NCBI RefSeq assembly: GCF_003171515.1
Contig: NC_089393.1
Location: 1,860,001 to 1,924,000 of the forward strand
Length of the DNA: 64,000 nt
Direction: 5' to 3'
From: Pyrenophora tritici-repentis
Taxonomy: Eukaryota > Ascomycota > Dothideomycetes > Pleosporales > Pleosporaceae
The position numbers were made by a program, and so were the translations under genes. This document shows, piece by piece, positions 43,334 to 55,772 of this stretch. Position 1 is the stretch's first letter. The number at the start of each line of letters is the position of its first letter. The notes below the pieces were generated by a model that was not told the DNA's origin, did not search any database, and worked only from the letters and a program-made list of their open reading frames with translations.

Positions 43334-44953
43334 TCATCGCCCACATGTCCTTCTCTCCAACTTCCTAAACGGTACATATAGCGCCGCCGACAGCACGACG
43401 GCCACCTCGAGTCCGATGTCACCCGTAGTTTCCGCGACGGGTCCCGTCCACCAGACCTGTGCTATACAAGGAATGATGAGGCCAAAAGAGAGCATAAACG
43501 CGCCAATAGCCGCCACGCCAGGAGCGAGCTTGGTCGCATCATCCCACGCGTCTTCATCCTTGGTATAGGCTATGAAGCTGCTGTGTCGGAAAACCAAGTG
43601 CTCCGTGATGGCGATGCCGATGAAGGCGGCGCTCCAGTATCCGATGACGCCGATGAAGTTTTCGAGGTTAAGGAAGAAGGACTTGGATGCTTCGACGGCG
43701 ACGCCAATGACGATGCCGGTAATAACGATGCTGAATACGACACGTGGGACGCGGAAGAGCCAGGGCACCAGCATCTGTAGATTGAGCGTGACGCTGTACA
43801 TGGTTGCCGACAAGTTTCCCAGCATGCTGAATGCCAGCACGACTGTGACGAAGCGTCCAAAGCCTCCGGCCGGATGCAGCATGGCTGCTAGCACTCCGCT
43901 CGCAGCATTGACGTCGTAGCCCGCCTGCCACGATGCCATGTTGGGCGTTGCGCCGCCCATGGCCGCCCCCAGTATCATTAGGAGGATCGTGGGGAGCGCG
44001 AGGCCCGTGTACGTGTAGAGTGCGATGCGAAGGATGGGTGCCTTGGGATGCATGTAGGTGGAAAAGTCGCTCGCCAGTGCAGCCCATGGCAGCATGAAGC
44101 TGGCTACCAGACCGCCGAACGAGAGAACCTGCGATGCTGTGGCGGCTGGAGCTGCGACTTGATGAGTGAGACTTTTTCCTCCGCAGCCTGCAGCGATGAC
44201 GAGGGCCACGAGTGCAGGTATCCATGCCCATCGCTCATAGACGTGCAGGACCCGGAAGCCACAAAATGAGATGAACAGCGACAAGACTGCAATGATGACA
44301 ATGCCCACAGTCGCGTTGATAGTTGTCCCATCTTGCACTGCAGACAGAGCCATGCCACCTATAACACTATCCACGACGCAAAAGCCCGTCAAAGTAGCGA
44401 GATTCAGCAATATCAGCAGCGACACAAAGTACCTGCCAAACGAGAAGCGAGCCTGAACAAGCTGACGCATACCCGTCTTGGGGCCCCATGTGCACATGTA
44501 CGCCACCGGCACAGTTGAGACGAGAGTGAAGAAGAGGATGACGAGAGCGGCATCGCGAAGACTGAGGGCAAACGACATCGTCCCCACCATACCAAACGTT
44601 ACTCTGCAGTGCTGTATTTAGCTCATGGTGTATAATCATCGCCAGCTCGGCACGCAACACCTGACCACTTACGGTAAGGGATTACAGCTCATGCAGAACC
44701 AAAGGGTGAAGATCTTGGAGTAGCTCGTTTCCGTCCTATCCTCATACGGCACCGGTGTGCACCCTCTGACCTCAACATCACCTTTCTTTTCCAGAAAGCT
44801 CAATACACCCCTCCACCCCCCAACACTGTCTTGCTTGCCCTCGGTGACATGTTCATCCATTTCCCGCATCCTAAGCTTCGGCCGTTTAATATCGTCCGAC
44901 GATGGAGCCCTACTGATGTTGCTGCTTCCAATATCAGGCACCAAACTCGCCAT
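43334..44953 (-). CDS. NCS1 purine-cytosine permease (Fcy2-like)
   Basis: Nucleobase:cation symporter of the plasma membrane. Exons 44673-44953 and 43334-44603, 516 residues. The N-terminal cytosolic part carries the family motif around VEVRGCTPVPYEDRT and leads into TM1 (IFTLWFCMSCNPLP); splicing continues it as VTFGMVGTMSFALSLRD. About twelve hydrophobic segments follow, with the TM3 region GPKTGMRQLVQARFSFGRY and TM8 region PRVVFSIVITG typical of the Fcy type. Intron 69 bp with GTAAGT donor. Which of cytosine, adenine, guanine or hypoxanthine is carried is not decided. Confidence 0.88.
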
Positions 44954-46101
44954 GTTGCCCGTTGCTCTTTTCCCTTTGCCTGGGTTGTGGTCGAGATTCG
45001 CCGCTTCTACCCCGAGATCCCGCGTGCACAAAGGTTCGGGCAACGATGTCCAATTCCCAGAAATCCGGTTCCAGCGCCGTTGGAAAAGTCAAAAAATAAA
45101 TCGACCCACTTCCTATGCGTCCAGAACTTAAAAAAAAGCTAGACAAGCAAAAAAGGTCTCGTGATTATCTGTCTTGTCAATCAAGGTCCTCTCGGCAAAC
45201 GTTTCTTTCTTGAGCGAGCGCCCGTTGTGCAAGTTGTTGACCGGGCCGTATCTACCTATATACCTGAATCATTTGCTCCACTTTGCATCGTGTAGTTATG
45301 ACTCTTAACGGTAGCGAACATGTGTCGATGTTGAGTTTTTTTCGCCTGCGCCCGTAACCGCGGCTTTGAAGCGAAATTTCTTCCCTGGAATGCCTCAGGC
45401 GCGGCTCTGGAAGAGGCGACTCTGGGCTTTTCGCGGCTCGCTCCCGTCGGCAAACCGAGGCGCCGTAAAGTGACTACAAGTGATGAAAATCATACGTACT
45501 TACCACCGCCCGCCCCAGCCCACACCGACGATCCCGCAATCCTTCTCTTTGCTAACCTAACTAACAACCGACACTTGAACCGCGTGTTTTAACCGTGTGT
45601 GCCTAGGCTCCCTGCAGCCATGCAGCTACAGCTGGCCACCGCCGCCTCGTCCACTGGCTCCAGCATGAGGAATGTGGGCATGTGCAAAGGGGGATGCGTA
45701 GTGTATGCGTGGTGCCGGCTGCATGCACGCAAAAGAGGCGCTGTGTCGCTGCACCATGGCCTGATTATAGACGGCTGTTTGCCGATATCTCGCCGGTCTA
45801 CCGGTCACCGTCTTGCAAGAGGAGGAGGGACAACGGCCATGTTTCGCCCAAAGTCAGCCATTCAGCGCGCGGTGCTTGATGCTCCGAAGGCGAGGTTTGT
45901 AGCGTGGGTGGTCGGCATGGGGTGTGCGAATGGCGGGTTAGGTTTATCATGAGCGGTTGTTGCGTGGGCATCTCTTCTTCTTGTGTGAGGCTGTCTTGTT
46001 CCCCTTTCTCTTTTCCTCTCACTTTATATCGGACTGTTTTGTGTTTTGAATATTCCTCTTTGTTCTTGGTCTAAAGAGCTTGGATTGGAATCGTAATCAA
46101 A
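44954..46101. promoter_or_regulatory. Divergent promoter region, NCS1 permease / DHA1 transporter, 1148 bp
   Basis: Long gap between two oppositely oriented transporter genes. No coding frame with support, no repeat and no tRNA is seen. It presumably holds both promoters. Confidence 0.5.
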
Positions 46102-47659
46102 ATGGTGGAATCAAGTACAGATGAAAAGCAAGAGTGTGCTCCGGGCGAGGCTGTCGTAGCTCCAGAGACACTACCCGTCGAGGGCCAAGTCGAAATCCCA
46201 TACAGCATATACACCAGTAAAGAGAAATGGTTAATTGTCGCCATGGTAGCTCTAGCTGGGTTCTACAGGTAAACACAATCAACGACTTCAACTTTCAACA
46301 CCATACTCATCAAGATATCCCAGTCCACTTCCAGCAAACATTTACTTCCCCGCCATCCCCACCCTCGCACGCGCCTTCCATAAGTCCCTCGACGACATCA
46401 ACCAAACGGTAACCGTGTACCTGGTCTTCCAAGGCATCAGCCCTATGCTATGGGGCCCCATCAGCGACCGCTACGGCCGCCGTCTCGTCTACCTCGTCTG
46501 TCTCTCCATCCTCATCGCCTCTAGCATCGGTCTCGCCCTATGTCCCACTTCGGAATTCTGGCTGCTCCTATTCCTACGCTGCTTCCAGTCCGGCGGCAGC
46601 GCATCCACCATTGCCCTCGGCGCAGGTGTCATTGGCGACATCTCCACAAGCAGAGAGCGCGGCGGCTACTTTGGAATGTTCAACCTAGGTCCCATGCTAG
46701 CCCCCTGCATCGCACCCGCCATCGGCGGCGCCCTATCCCAAGGTCTAGGCTGGCGCTCAATCTTCTGGTCTATTGTAATAATGGTATCCTTCTGCCTCCT
46801 CTGCATCCTCTTCTTCCTCCCCGAAACGCTGCGCTCAATCGCTGGAAACGGCTCCCTCCCTGTCCCCCGCATCCAACGCGCCGTCTTCCCTGTCGTCGGC
46901 CAAAAATGCCCTTCCCAAGCCCTGGATCCCAGCAGCACCCGGTCCGGAAAGAAACAAAGCGTAAACCCCTTTGTTCTTTTTACCTACCCTGACGTCATTG
47001 TCCTTTTATCCTTCACTGGAATCGTATACGCCGTAAACTACACAATCACCGCCACGATATCCTCGTCGTTTGCGAAAATCTACCCAGATCTTAATGAGAC
47101 GGTGCTGGGATTGTGTTATCTACCCGTGGGGGCAGGCATGATCATCGGATCCACGCTCACGGGTAAAATGCTGGATTGGCAATATTCCACCATCAAAGCG
47201 CGGTGTGGCGACAAATTCACCATCGAACATGCGAGACTACGCATCATGCCGTTTTATCTCTCCCTCTTCATCGTCTGCGTCGTCGCGTGGGGCTGGGCCA
47301 TACAAGCGAAAGCGCACATCGCCGTCCCGCTTATCCTGGGTGTGCTGCTGGGATGGACGAGTATCGGGATATTGAACACGACTATGACGCTTAATATTGA
47401 TATTTTGCAGTCGAGGAGCTCAGGGGCTACCGCGTGTACGAATCTTGTGAGATGTAGTCTTGCAGCTGTGCTCGTCGCAATTATTGAACGCATGACAGCG
47501 GATTGGGGCGAGGGCTGGACGTATACGTTTTGGGGTGGTGTTTGCTGTTTGTTGTTGCCGCTTATGTTGTTGGAGATTAAGATGGGACCAGTTTGGAGGG
47601 GGAGGAGGGAGAGCAGGGAGAGGGAGAAGGAGGAGAGGGAAGATGCGGAGAAGTTGTGA
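46102..47659 (+). CDS. MFS drug:H+ antiporter, DHA1 family
   Basis: Two exons, 46102-46268 and 46324-47659, 500 residues, 12-TM plan. Marks: SPLPANIYFPAIPTLA at TM1, the loop motif WGPISDRYGRRLVYL after TM2, and motif C-like LGPMLAPCIAPAIGGAL in TM5, which identifies an antiporter that exports drugs or polyamines. The C-terminal tail is short, charged and Glu/Arg-rich. The 55-bp intron has GTAAAC donor and CCCAG acceptor. The substrate is unknown. Confidence 0.87.
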
Positions 47660-47967
47660 TGGATTTTGTTGTTGTCGTTATTTTTTGAGCGGGTCCGGTT
47701 ATGACTTGACGGCCGTATTTTGTTGGTTATTGTTTCTCGTGGACAGTGATGGATATACCCCTCTTAGTAGTTTTATCTTAGGTTAGTCTATGTTTATATT
47801 GATTGAACTATTTCTATCTATCATTACTCCAGATTACTATGATTCGATTCTCTTCGTTTATCTTTCCTGATATCGACGACGGTGAGCACTACTATTTGTA
47901 AAAAACTGTGTTACTACGATATATGTACAACCAAAAACTAGAATACCAGAAGATATAATACCACTAC
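47660..47967. other. Intergenic, 308 bp
   Basis: AT-rich 3' flank of the DHA1 gene up to the solo LTR. Nothing else. Confidence 0.55.
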
Positions 47968-48250
47968 TGTCGGATCACAGATATCAACGATATCTCAGCC
48001 ACGCGATCGGCCGCACTGATCTCGGTCACGCGAGCAGGCGCACTGATATCAGTCACGCGAGCAGGCGCACTGATATCAGTCACGCGGACAGGCGCACGGA
48101 TCGCGGCGTCCGAGCAGCGCTCAGACCAGACCTCCTATATCTAGCTCTTCCATAGTTCTCCTTCGCAAGTCAATCAGAACAATCACCGAACAGAATGCAT
48201 TCCTAGTTACGTTATTTCCTTTTCGCACTCAGTGCAAAGCCCTACCAACA
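47968..48250 (+). mobile_element. Copia-type solo LTR, copy 2, with tandem palindromic units
   Basis: 283 bp, TGTCGGATC...CCAACA. It matches the LTR at 27922-28155. Near 48015-48105 a unit of about 27 bp with the core CACTGATATCAGTCACGCG is present in three copies, where copy 1 has a single equivalent stretch. Flanks ACTAC and ACTAT agree in four of five bases, consistent with a 5-bp target duplication that has one C-to-T change. No internal element sequence is attached. Confidence 0.85.
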
Positions 48251-48436
48251 ACTATAAACTATACAGTGCTGTCAGCAGTGTCATTCGCGCTCGATACAGA
48301 AACATAACACATCCAACCCTGTCCCCACTTCCTACGAATATTCAGGAAAGATAGTGCTACAGTCATCCCATTTCAACATCGGCCACTTCTCGTACTGATG
48401 AAACAAAATCTCCTGCTCTGACCTATCTCTCTTCAC

Positions 48437-50306
48437 TTATCTAATCGGCACAGGAAAATACCACAGCTGCCGTTGCGGCTGCCCCGGCTGCAATATTAGA
48501 TCAGGACAATGATCGTAATTGACCTTGACATCGTATGTATAGCGTGGAAAGAGTTGACCATCGTTGTCAATTACCAAGTCCTCAACTCCTGTATAATAGC
48601 CGCCCCAGATGCGATATCGGTACACTGCCAAGACTCTGATATTGGAGCCATGTTTTTTAAGATATTGGATTATGTTTTGGGCCCAGTCTTTTGTCCAGGC
48701 ATTCGCAGCGCGAGCCATTTGCTGCGCTGTTACTTGGTATGATGCATAGTTACTGACATCGTCATGATGGAACATCCTTATGTTGTCGAGTATGCGAAGT
48801 GTTTGGATATTTGGATGTCGTGCGATTATTCTCTATCATGTTGTTAGTAGATATAGTTTCGGATGCTTATGTGTTGATTGTAGAGAAATCGGTTGATCGC
48901 TTACCAGTCGGTGTGTACCGTCGCGGGCGGATATGAGGTGCGAGTGACCAGAAAGGTCCTCTAGCTTACGGTCATGGTGGAGGTCGAAAGTCTTATGATC
49001 ACTAAAGAGTGTCAGACCCAGTTGCTTCAGATTCGTACAGTCATGAAGAATTTGAGTGAGAGTCGGATTATCGACGTAGTGAATTTCCCGTGATGAGCCA
49101 GCACACAAAATCTCTAGCGTAGAGGCATGTGCTCTTATTCCGGCTGCCTCGCGGTCCCCTCCATCATCTCCGAATGCTAAGTCATGGTGATAGACAATGT
49201 AGAGCTCTTTCAGGCCCTTAAAAGAACTTAGAAACCTGTTCACACTTTTCAACTTGACCAGTGCGTCTTCTGCCCCTATCTGCGAACTCTCGTAATCTGT
49301 ACGCTCAATCTCCAGTATCTCGAGCTTCGGAGTGCGTTGTTCGACCTCTATCTTTTTAGCCTGCTCTGTCACTGACCCCTGTGCGTTTGGTACCAGGAAG
49401 ACTGATTGTAGCGTCCGGAAGAAATAGACCATTTGGTGCAGTGGTTTAATCTTAGCAATTTTAGGTTCAGAAAGTTAATCTCAGAGAGCAGTTTCTTGGT
49501 TTCCGGAAAATTCAGAAAACTTAGCGAGAGATGTTCAAGTTTGGTAAGAATTTCGGTATTGGGGGTGGAGAGTGACAAGTCATTTACGATGACGTTTGGA
49601 AGATTCCTAGAATTTAGTCTCAAACGGGCATGTGCCCGAATTTGTAGGCTTTTCAGCTTGGAAGCATTGGCCACAATATATCTATAGCCATTCAGATCGT
49701 TGTCGACCGACCCATCCCGCACATTGATTTCGAGTGATTTGAGCTTTCTGAGACGCTCTCCGACCCAAGGTGTGCTTGACAACGGAATATCATCTTTACT
49801 CTGAAAGACCGGAACCCTAAGAGTCTCGATTTTACGCTGCTTCTGAAACAATGTGCGAAACCCGTCAAACATCATCGGCGTGTCGGAACTGTAACTGAAG
49901 CTTTTGAGTTGGTCGTCCGGTAAGCTGAGTAAGAATCTCAGGAGTAATCCGCGGTTTACAGTGACAAAATCGTCCTCGTAGAGAGTAATTTCTTACGTGC
50001 TTGAGGATGTTGCCGTACGGGTTAAAAAATTCCACTAGAGATTGAGCAGATACACGCTGGAAGTCTGGAGAGATGGACTTGTAGAGGGTTGACGCCATAT
50101 GATCGTGGTAGAAGCTATTGGCGAGGCATACGTTCCCTCGGTCACGGTTTGAGTGAATCTGGCAATCAGCATTGGGTGAAAGAAACGGCGTCTGAAAAAC
50201 TTAAAAATCCGCAAATCAACGCCCACATCTCTGAGGGTAGCGTAGCTGGCGAAGGAATGATTCCGCCTGCCACGGAGAGGTAACGGGTGGTGGGTGATGT
50301 AGACAT
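48437..50306 (-). pseudogene. Frameshifted F-box / leucine-rich-repeat gene
   Basis: Minus strand. The ATG at 50306 opens a short frame with an F-box (LPSEMWALICGFLSFSDAV, residues about 24-42). The reading must then change frame near 50165 (continuing CLANSFYHDHMASTLYKSI), again near 49975 (LLLRFLLSLPDDQLKSF) and near 49435 (FFRTLQSVFLVP). The middle has LRR-like strands such as LEHLSLSFLNFPETKKLL. A normal intron (GTAAGC...TAG, about 48835-48905) separates the last exon, which ends at 48437. The three joins have no splice signals. F-box proteins recruit substrates to SCF ubiquitin ligases; this copy is probably inactive. Assembly errors are possible, but nearby genes show none. Confidence 0.6.
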
Positions 50307-51262
50307 AGTTTGCTGAAGGTAATTTGGGGGTTTCTTGGGTACATGACATATCCTTGGGTGCTGGCTGGTTCATATGGCTCCAGTTCTTATTGTTGCTGTG
50401 CGTACAAAGCATCCAGGGAATTGATCCATCATTATGCCAAGACGTCTTTCAGTTACAATAGCGCTTTGTCTTCGCCGTCTTCGGCTCTGTCCCGCAATTC
50501 CTATCATCACGTGCAGCTGGGTCGTCTTGACCAGATGTGTGGTTAGAGACAACTGGGGGCCCTTTTGGGGCTGCGAGGGTCGCTGTAGTGGCAATATACC
50601 AATGGCCATGTCGAGTCGGCGCTAGACCGTTTGGGGCTTGGTCAGCAGCCACTCGGCGAGAAGTTGTCGCATGTTCATGATGAGCGTATGTAAATAGGCA
50701 GCCAGTCAAATGGCTCGAGAGAGCTAATAGGCGTGACGATAGTGCAGCGACATGGGGTGTGGTGAGGGACGAGGTGCGTTCGGACGATTCCAAAAATAGA
50801 AGCGACGATGCTGGGGTATGCGCTCAGCTGCCATAAGTGACCAAAATGTCCCCGAAGTAGGCAGGCACGACCCGCCCAAAGAACCTGAAGGACCCCAAAT
50901 TACCATCATCCGCCGGACCTTGGACCTTGGAACAACGACGCGACCTCGTAGCGCGCTGTACAGGAAAACGTCGTCGTTTGCAACCGCAAGGAATAATATA
51001 GCGACGGCGCTGGGCGCATCGCATCCTATCGTTGGACCCCTTCGCGCTGGACTCGCAGGCCCCCGTTGCGACAGCAGTCGCTGCCTCGCTCCTTCTCGCT
51101 CTCTTGCGCCCTTGGATAGCTGGACAGGCAGGCGCGCACACTCCACGACCTGTATCCCATGGCCGGTTATTGGCATTAGCGCGGTCGCGATTCATCGTCA
51201 CGCCCCCATGGCATGTTGACGGGCCGCAAACGCAGCAAAAAAGCGTCGCATCGTGGAGAACC
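50307..51262. other. Divergent intergenic region, 956 bp
   Basis: Between the F-box pseudogene and the Abp2-like gene. Some frames are open without ATG upstream of 51263 and probably belong to the Abp2 leader. No other gene is supported. Confidence 0.5.
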
Positions 51263-54200
51263 ATGCAGGTCGACTTTGGCGACCAAGGAGAGTCGGAGCA
51301 CAACCTGCACCTGACAGCCAACCCTCACCAACACGCCCATCCACGTAGCCACTACGAGCATCCTGGGCCTGGCAGTGGGCCGCCCTACCTGCCCTTTCGG
51401 CATCCAGGTAGTGGTGGTGGTGGAGGTGGAGGTGGAGGAGGAGGCGGAGGAGGAGGAGTACCAGCAATTGATCCGGCACTTCATCAGAGCACAGGTGCCA
51501 GCCGCAATGTGCACACGCCCATGTCGGCCGTCCCCCATCAGGCCCAGTCAAACCACCTACTTCAGCCTGACAATGCCGGCCACTTCTCGCACGGCTTGTA
51601 TGGCGACATGCGCAGCTCCCAAACTCCCCCAGCCTCTGCGAACGCATCGCCGCGCTTCTCCGCCATATCACCAACCAGCCAGCCGCGCCAGGTGGCATCG
51701 CACTATGAGCCCTCGGACCGCAACCCGCCCGCGCGCGACGTGTCCGACGAGACCATCGACGACGCCTACGCCGCCTTCATACTGTACTGCAACCCCAACT
51801 TCCCCACCACCATCGACACGAGCGAGCTGGTGAAGCTGTTCCGCACCCCGCCCAAGAGCGACGGCAACGCCTTCAGCACTTGGACTCTCTTCGAACTGAT
51901 CCGCAAATTCGAAGCCAAGGAGATCAAGACATGGACGCAGTTGGCTTTGGATTTGGGTGTAAAGCCGCCAAACACCGACGAGGGACAGAGCACGCAAAAG
52001 GTGCAGCAGTACTCAGTCAGACTCAAGGTAAGGACGCTTCAATTTACTTGTGTCTTTCACATCTTTCTTACCGGCACAACGTCGCCTCTATTTTCCTACA
52101 AATGCATAGCTTCGGCAAGTTTCGTGTTCGGGAACTTTTTACCCAACAGTGTGTTTATGCATGTCATCCGGGTCGTGCGGCGCGGTTGCCATCAGCCTCC
52201 AACGCCCCATGGTGGTCGGGGCCACCCAACCGGTCCCTGCCCAATGTGCGAATCAAGCCACTCGCATGTGTAACATGTTGTTGTATGGGCTGTACTTCTT
52301 CATGATGCGGCCTTGTTCGGCCCAGCTTACTGTCGCTGCAAGTCAAAGGGGCAGTGCGCACAACTTAAATGTCGCAACATGTTCGTCTCTGGCTTCCAAC
52401 CCCCAAAGCCTTTCCCGTTATACTTTATACGATTACACTCTGTACGATGACCAAGACTTGCTAACCATGTGCAGCGATGGATGCGCGCAATGCACATTGA
52501 CGCCTTTTTCGAGTATCTGATGGGCAAGCAGCACCCCTACTGCCTGCAGATACCACCACCACATGACCCCTTTCCACCTCAAGGGCGTGATGGTGTAATC
52601 CTAGAGGAAGACTTGGCCATCCGGGCTCTCGATCCCAAGTTCAAACCGAAACGCGGACGCCGGAAAGCTGACGATGGAGAGGATGACATTGATTTCGACG
52701 AAGGCACGCCAGCTCGCAAGCGGCCTCAGCTAGACACGTCAATACCATTCGGTAATGTGCTACAGCCTCAATCAGCCTATCCTACCAGCGCCCATCCCAA
52801 CAACATGCATGGGGGATTCTTGACACAAGATCCGTGGACATCAGTGTCAGCAGTCACCCCGTCTTCCGCCTTGACTGCAGCTTCGGCGCCGAGCCGTCTA
52901 GGCCACAGTAATCTGACGCCATACTCAGCATCGCCCATGTCGGGTCAGCAGATACGTTGGCGGCTAAACACAGAGAATCCTCAGACGCCCCATCCACTCT
53001 CCGCTGTAACACCACAATCAGCCTATCCATTCTTCGATGAGCCACAATCCGCTGTCACGCCTTCCAGCTCCAGGTCACGATCCCGTCGGCGACACGGTCC
53101 CGCTGTGTCGTCAGCATGGTCGACCAATAACAGCTCATCGACTGGCAAGTTGCGTGGCCGTCCTCCCAGCAATCGCTCGATTCGAGATGGACCTTATGTG
53201 ACGTTCCCGGCGAACCCCAAGACGAAAGAAGGACCACCCATCGACCGGAATCCAGGCAATCTGACGCCAATTGTTGAACGGGCGCACTCGGACCCTCCAG
53301 CGCCCGAGAACTCGTTTCGTTTCCCACCCACACCAGCCTCTGCCATTTCACCATCTAAGATGGAAGGTCCGCTGCCGGGTGGTATGCCGCAGAAGCAGCG
53401 ATTGAGTCTTCAAGTTCCACCTAATGTTGGCAACCCAGTAGTGCGTTTAGTCACTCCAACTGTGCTTGTCAATGGGGAGGAGAATCAGTCGCCAGGTACT
53501 GGCCTGGGACCCTCCCCAATAAGCGCTGCTTCAGCGCAAGTAACGCCTGCACATACGTACGACCAACAGAGTATGTACGAAAAGCAAGGCAGGCCGACGC
53601 ATCAAACATACCATGGTGCACTCACACCATCCGAGACGCCGGCCCAACCACGCCCTCCGCCACCAACACGGTCACAGACTGAACTAGATCTTTCAGCAAT
53701 GTCCCCAATACCATCAATTCCATTGGAGACGTTGAACCGCGCATTAGCCGCCGAACTCATACGCGCCCCGCTTGGTGGGCGACGGAAGCGCTTACGAGGC
53801 AACGAAGCGAAAACCCTCGCATCTGCAATACTACAACCACTCTACGCTAAACCTAGCTCCGGTCCCTCACCGGCAGCAAAGGTCATGTCTGATCAAGCTC
53901 TCAGCATAGCAATCAGTAGCTGTCTTGGTCTCACATCTACAGTCGGCTTCGGTCTTGGCGGGCCCACTGGTGGCGTAAGAAGAGTAGATTGCATACGTTT
54001 TCGCGTCGGCGGTGACGGCTACGAGTCTCCGATTGACGATGAGGATGAAGAAGCCGAAACGAGCAATGATGCCCAAGGCAGCGGGCGTATTAAGGAAACG
54101 TTTGATGTCCTTTTTGCCGTATCATTCGGCGGGCTAAGTGGAGAGTGGATCGCAAAAGGCCTAGAGGCTTCAAATGAGTCTGAAGCCGATGCTGAAAGCC

Positions 54201-54358
54201 GAGACCGCGGCAGAGGCTCAAAAGACACAGAGGGGGCAAGAAACGAAACGAATGATGAACACTGGAAAAGTAAATATTTGGAAGCTCAACGCAAGATATG
54301 GGAGATGAAAGAGGAGGTGAAGAGTCTCAAGGATAGAGTCCTGGAGGCTGTTTTGTAG
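51263..54358 (+). CDS. abp2: ARS-binding protein 2 (Abp2)-like
   Basis: Two exons, 51263-52027 and 52475-54358, 882 residues. The conserved Abp2 domain spans about residues 155-330: DETIDDAYAAFILYCNPNFP, then FSTWTLFELIRKFE, spliced to RWMRAMHIDAFFEYLMGKQH. Abp2 of fission yeast binds replication origins; the fungal relatives are DNA-binding nuclear proteins. A polyglycine run of about 15 residues lies at 51-65. A basic stretch KPKRGRRK follows the domain and could be a nuclear signal; the rest is Ser/Pro/Thr-rich and disordered, with a short C-terminal coiled coil (KYLEAQRKIWEMKEEVKSL). The frame is open upstream of the ATG but without another ATG. The intron, 447 bp, is unusually long here. 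Confidence 0.85.
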
Positions 54359-54757
54359 GATATTATTGGTTATGTTTTGGCGTATTCTGGGTTTCATTAC
54401 GTGGGTTAGCTGGGTGTGAGCTGGGTCGGGTGGGTCGGGGCATTGGTGTGGGATGGGATGGGAATCTGCTATATACCCCTGTTGTTGCCTTGTTTGCTAT
54501 CTTGTTTGCTTCTGGGTTGGGATCTTCTTCGCTTTCGTATGCATGTGTGTTAACGAGATTCCCGTATATAGCTCCTTTTTTAATCGCAATTTTGTACATG
54601 TATCCGGAACGAACACTTCTCGCATGTTAGTCTTCGAAATTGGGTAATTTCTTGATTTTGTATATCTAGCTGTGTCCCCGAATCGCTACTGCGCCATACG
54701 CCATGTTCTTATTTACAAAAGCCCTGCCCTCCCCTCTCTTTCTCTCTCGTGTACACA
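54359..54757. other. Intergenic, 399 bp
   Basis: Convergent 3' flanks of the Abp2-like and KPWE-motif genes. A short GTGGGATGGG-type G-rich stretch near 54425-54465 and nothing else. Confidence 0.55.
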
Positions 54758-55363
54758 TCACGCCCCATCCTTCTCCCACGGCTTCTTCCTCTTCGGTTTA
54801 CTAGCTGCCGTCCCCTGTCCCTCCAGTACCGTCGGCGGAATCTCTTTGATACCCGGCACTGGCTTCCCGCTCGTGATCAATTCGACAATATGCGCAAAAG
54901 AGGTCGGGTACGGCGCTGGGGGTTCGCTTGGACTGGTGGGCGATGGCATGATGCCGCTTGGTTCCGGCACTGGTGCAGAAGCAGGGGCAGTAGTAGCGGC
55001 GGATGCAGGATCGGGAATCACATCGTCGACGATGGAGGAGGCAAGGACGTTGGTGGAGCTTGGGGGAGTAGGCGGTGGGCGATTACGAGCAGAGCGATAG
55101 GCTTTGTAGGCGTCAAAGTCTATTGTCTTGTTGTATTTCCTGGACATGTAAGCTATAGAACTGGCACATTATATGATGTGGGTTCTTTCGTACCTTGCAT
55201 AGTAGAAACATCTCGCGCGCAATGCTAGCTCGGTAGTCTGCTCTGGCGTACTGTTGCTTCCAATGATCGCCTGCAGCCCGGCCTGGAACTCGATATCATC
55301 GTCCCAGTTGTAGCGCTCCAAGGCCTCGTACAAATCACTCAGTCCATCCTCAGCGACACTCAT
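54758..55363 (-). CDS. KPWE-motif protein (PEX14-like small protein)
   Basis: Exons 55194-55363 and 54758-55139, 183 residues; intron 54 bp, GTACGA donor and CCAG acceptor. The N-terminal 60 residues are helical (LSDLYEALERYNWDDDIEFQ), then a Pro/Ser/Ala-rich linker, then FAHIVELITSGKPVPGIKEI and a C-terminal KRKKPWEKDGA. The motif GKPVPGIKEIP followed by KPWE is shared by a family of fungal proteins related to part of peroxin PEX14. A role in peroxisome import is inferred from that likeness alone. Start taken at the ATG at 55363; the frame is open a little upstream with GTG only. Confidence 0.75.
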
Positions 55364-55772
55364 GGCGAGCAGTTCCACGGGCTTCACCACGTGCTTAGAC
55401 AGCTAAGGCAGGGATACTTTGCGACCTCCAGGGTCTGAGAAGGCGCCTGTTCACCGGGTATAACAAGGCATAGAAACGGCTCCTAAGTAATGTCCGCGGC
55501 AAAGGCAAGTAAGTGGTCGTACCGAAGCACCGTACATGAAGTCAAGCGCAAGTGTGGGGTAAAGGCAGCTCCTGGCTCAAGCTCAGCCTACGCCTCGCTA
55601 AAACGTGCGCCAAGTTTCTCGCAGCTTCAGCCCACGACCTCCTTCCCTCCTCTAGCCCTCCTTCCTCCCCCATCAACTCTTTACGACTTTCCCAACCTTG
55701 TTGCACCCTTTTTCCTTTTCCATTGAGCTTCAATTCCTTTGATACCCGTTTTGATACCCACCTTACACAATC
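55364..55772. promoter_or_regulatory. Divergent promoter region, KPWE gene / scd6
   Basis: 409 bp between start codons, with pyrimidine-rich tracts just upstream of scd6, common before fungal housekeeping starts. No gene is present. Confidence 0.5.

Noticed and set aside
51411..51465. GGT/GGA trinucleotide tract
   Set aside because: Explained as the coding sequence of a polyglycine run in the Abp2-like protein.
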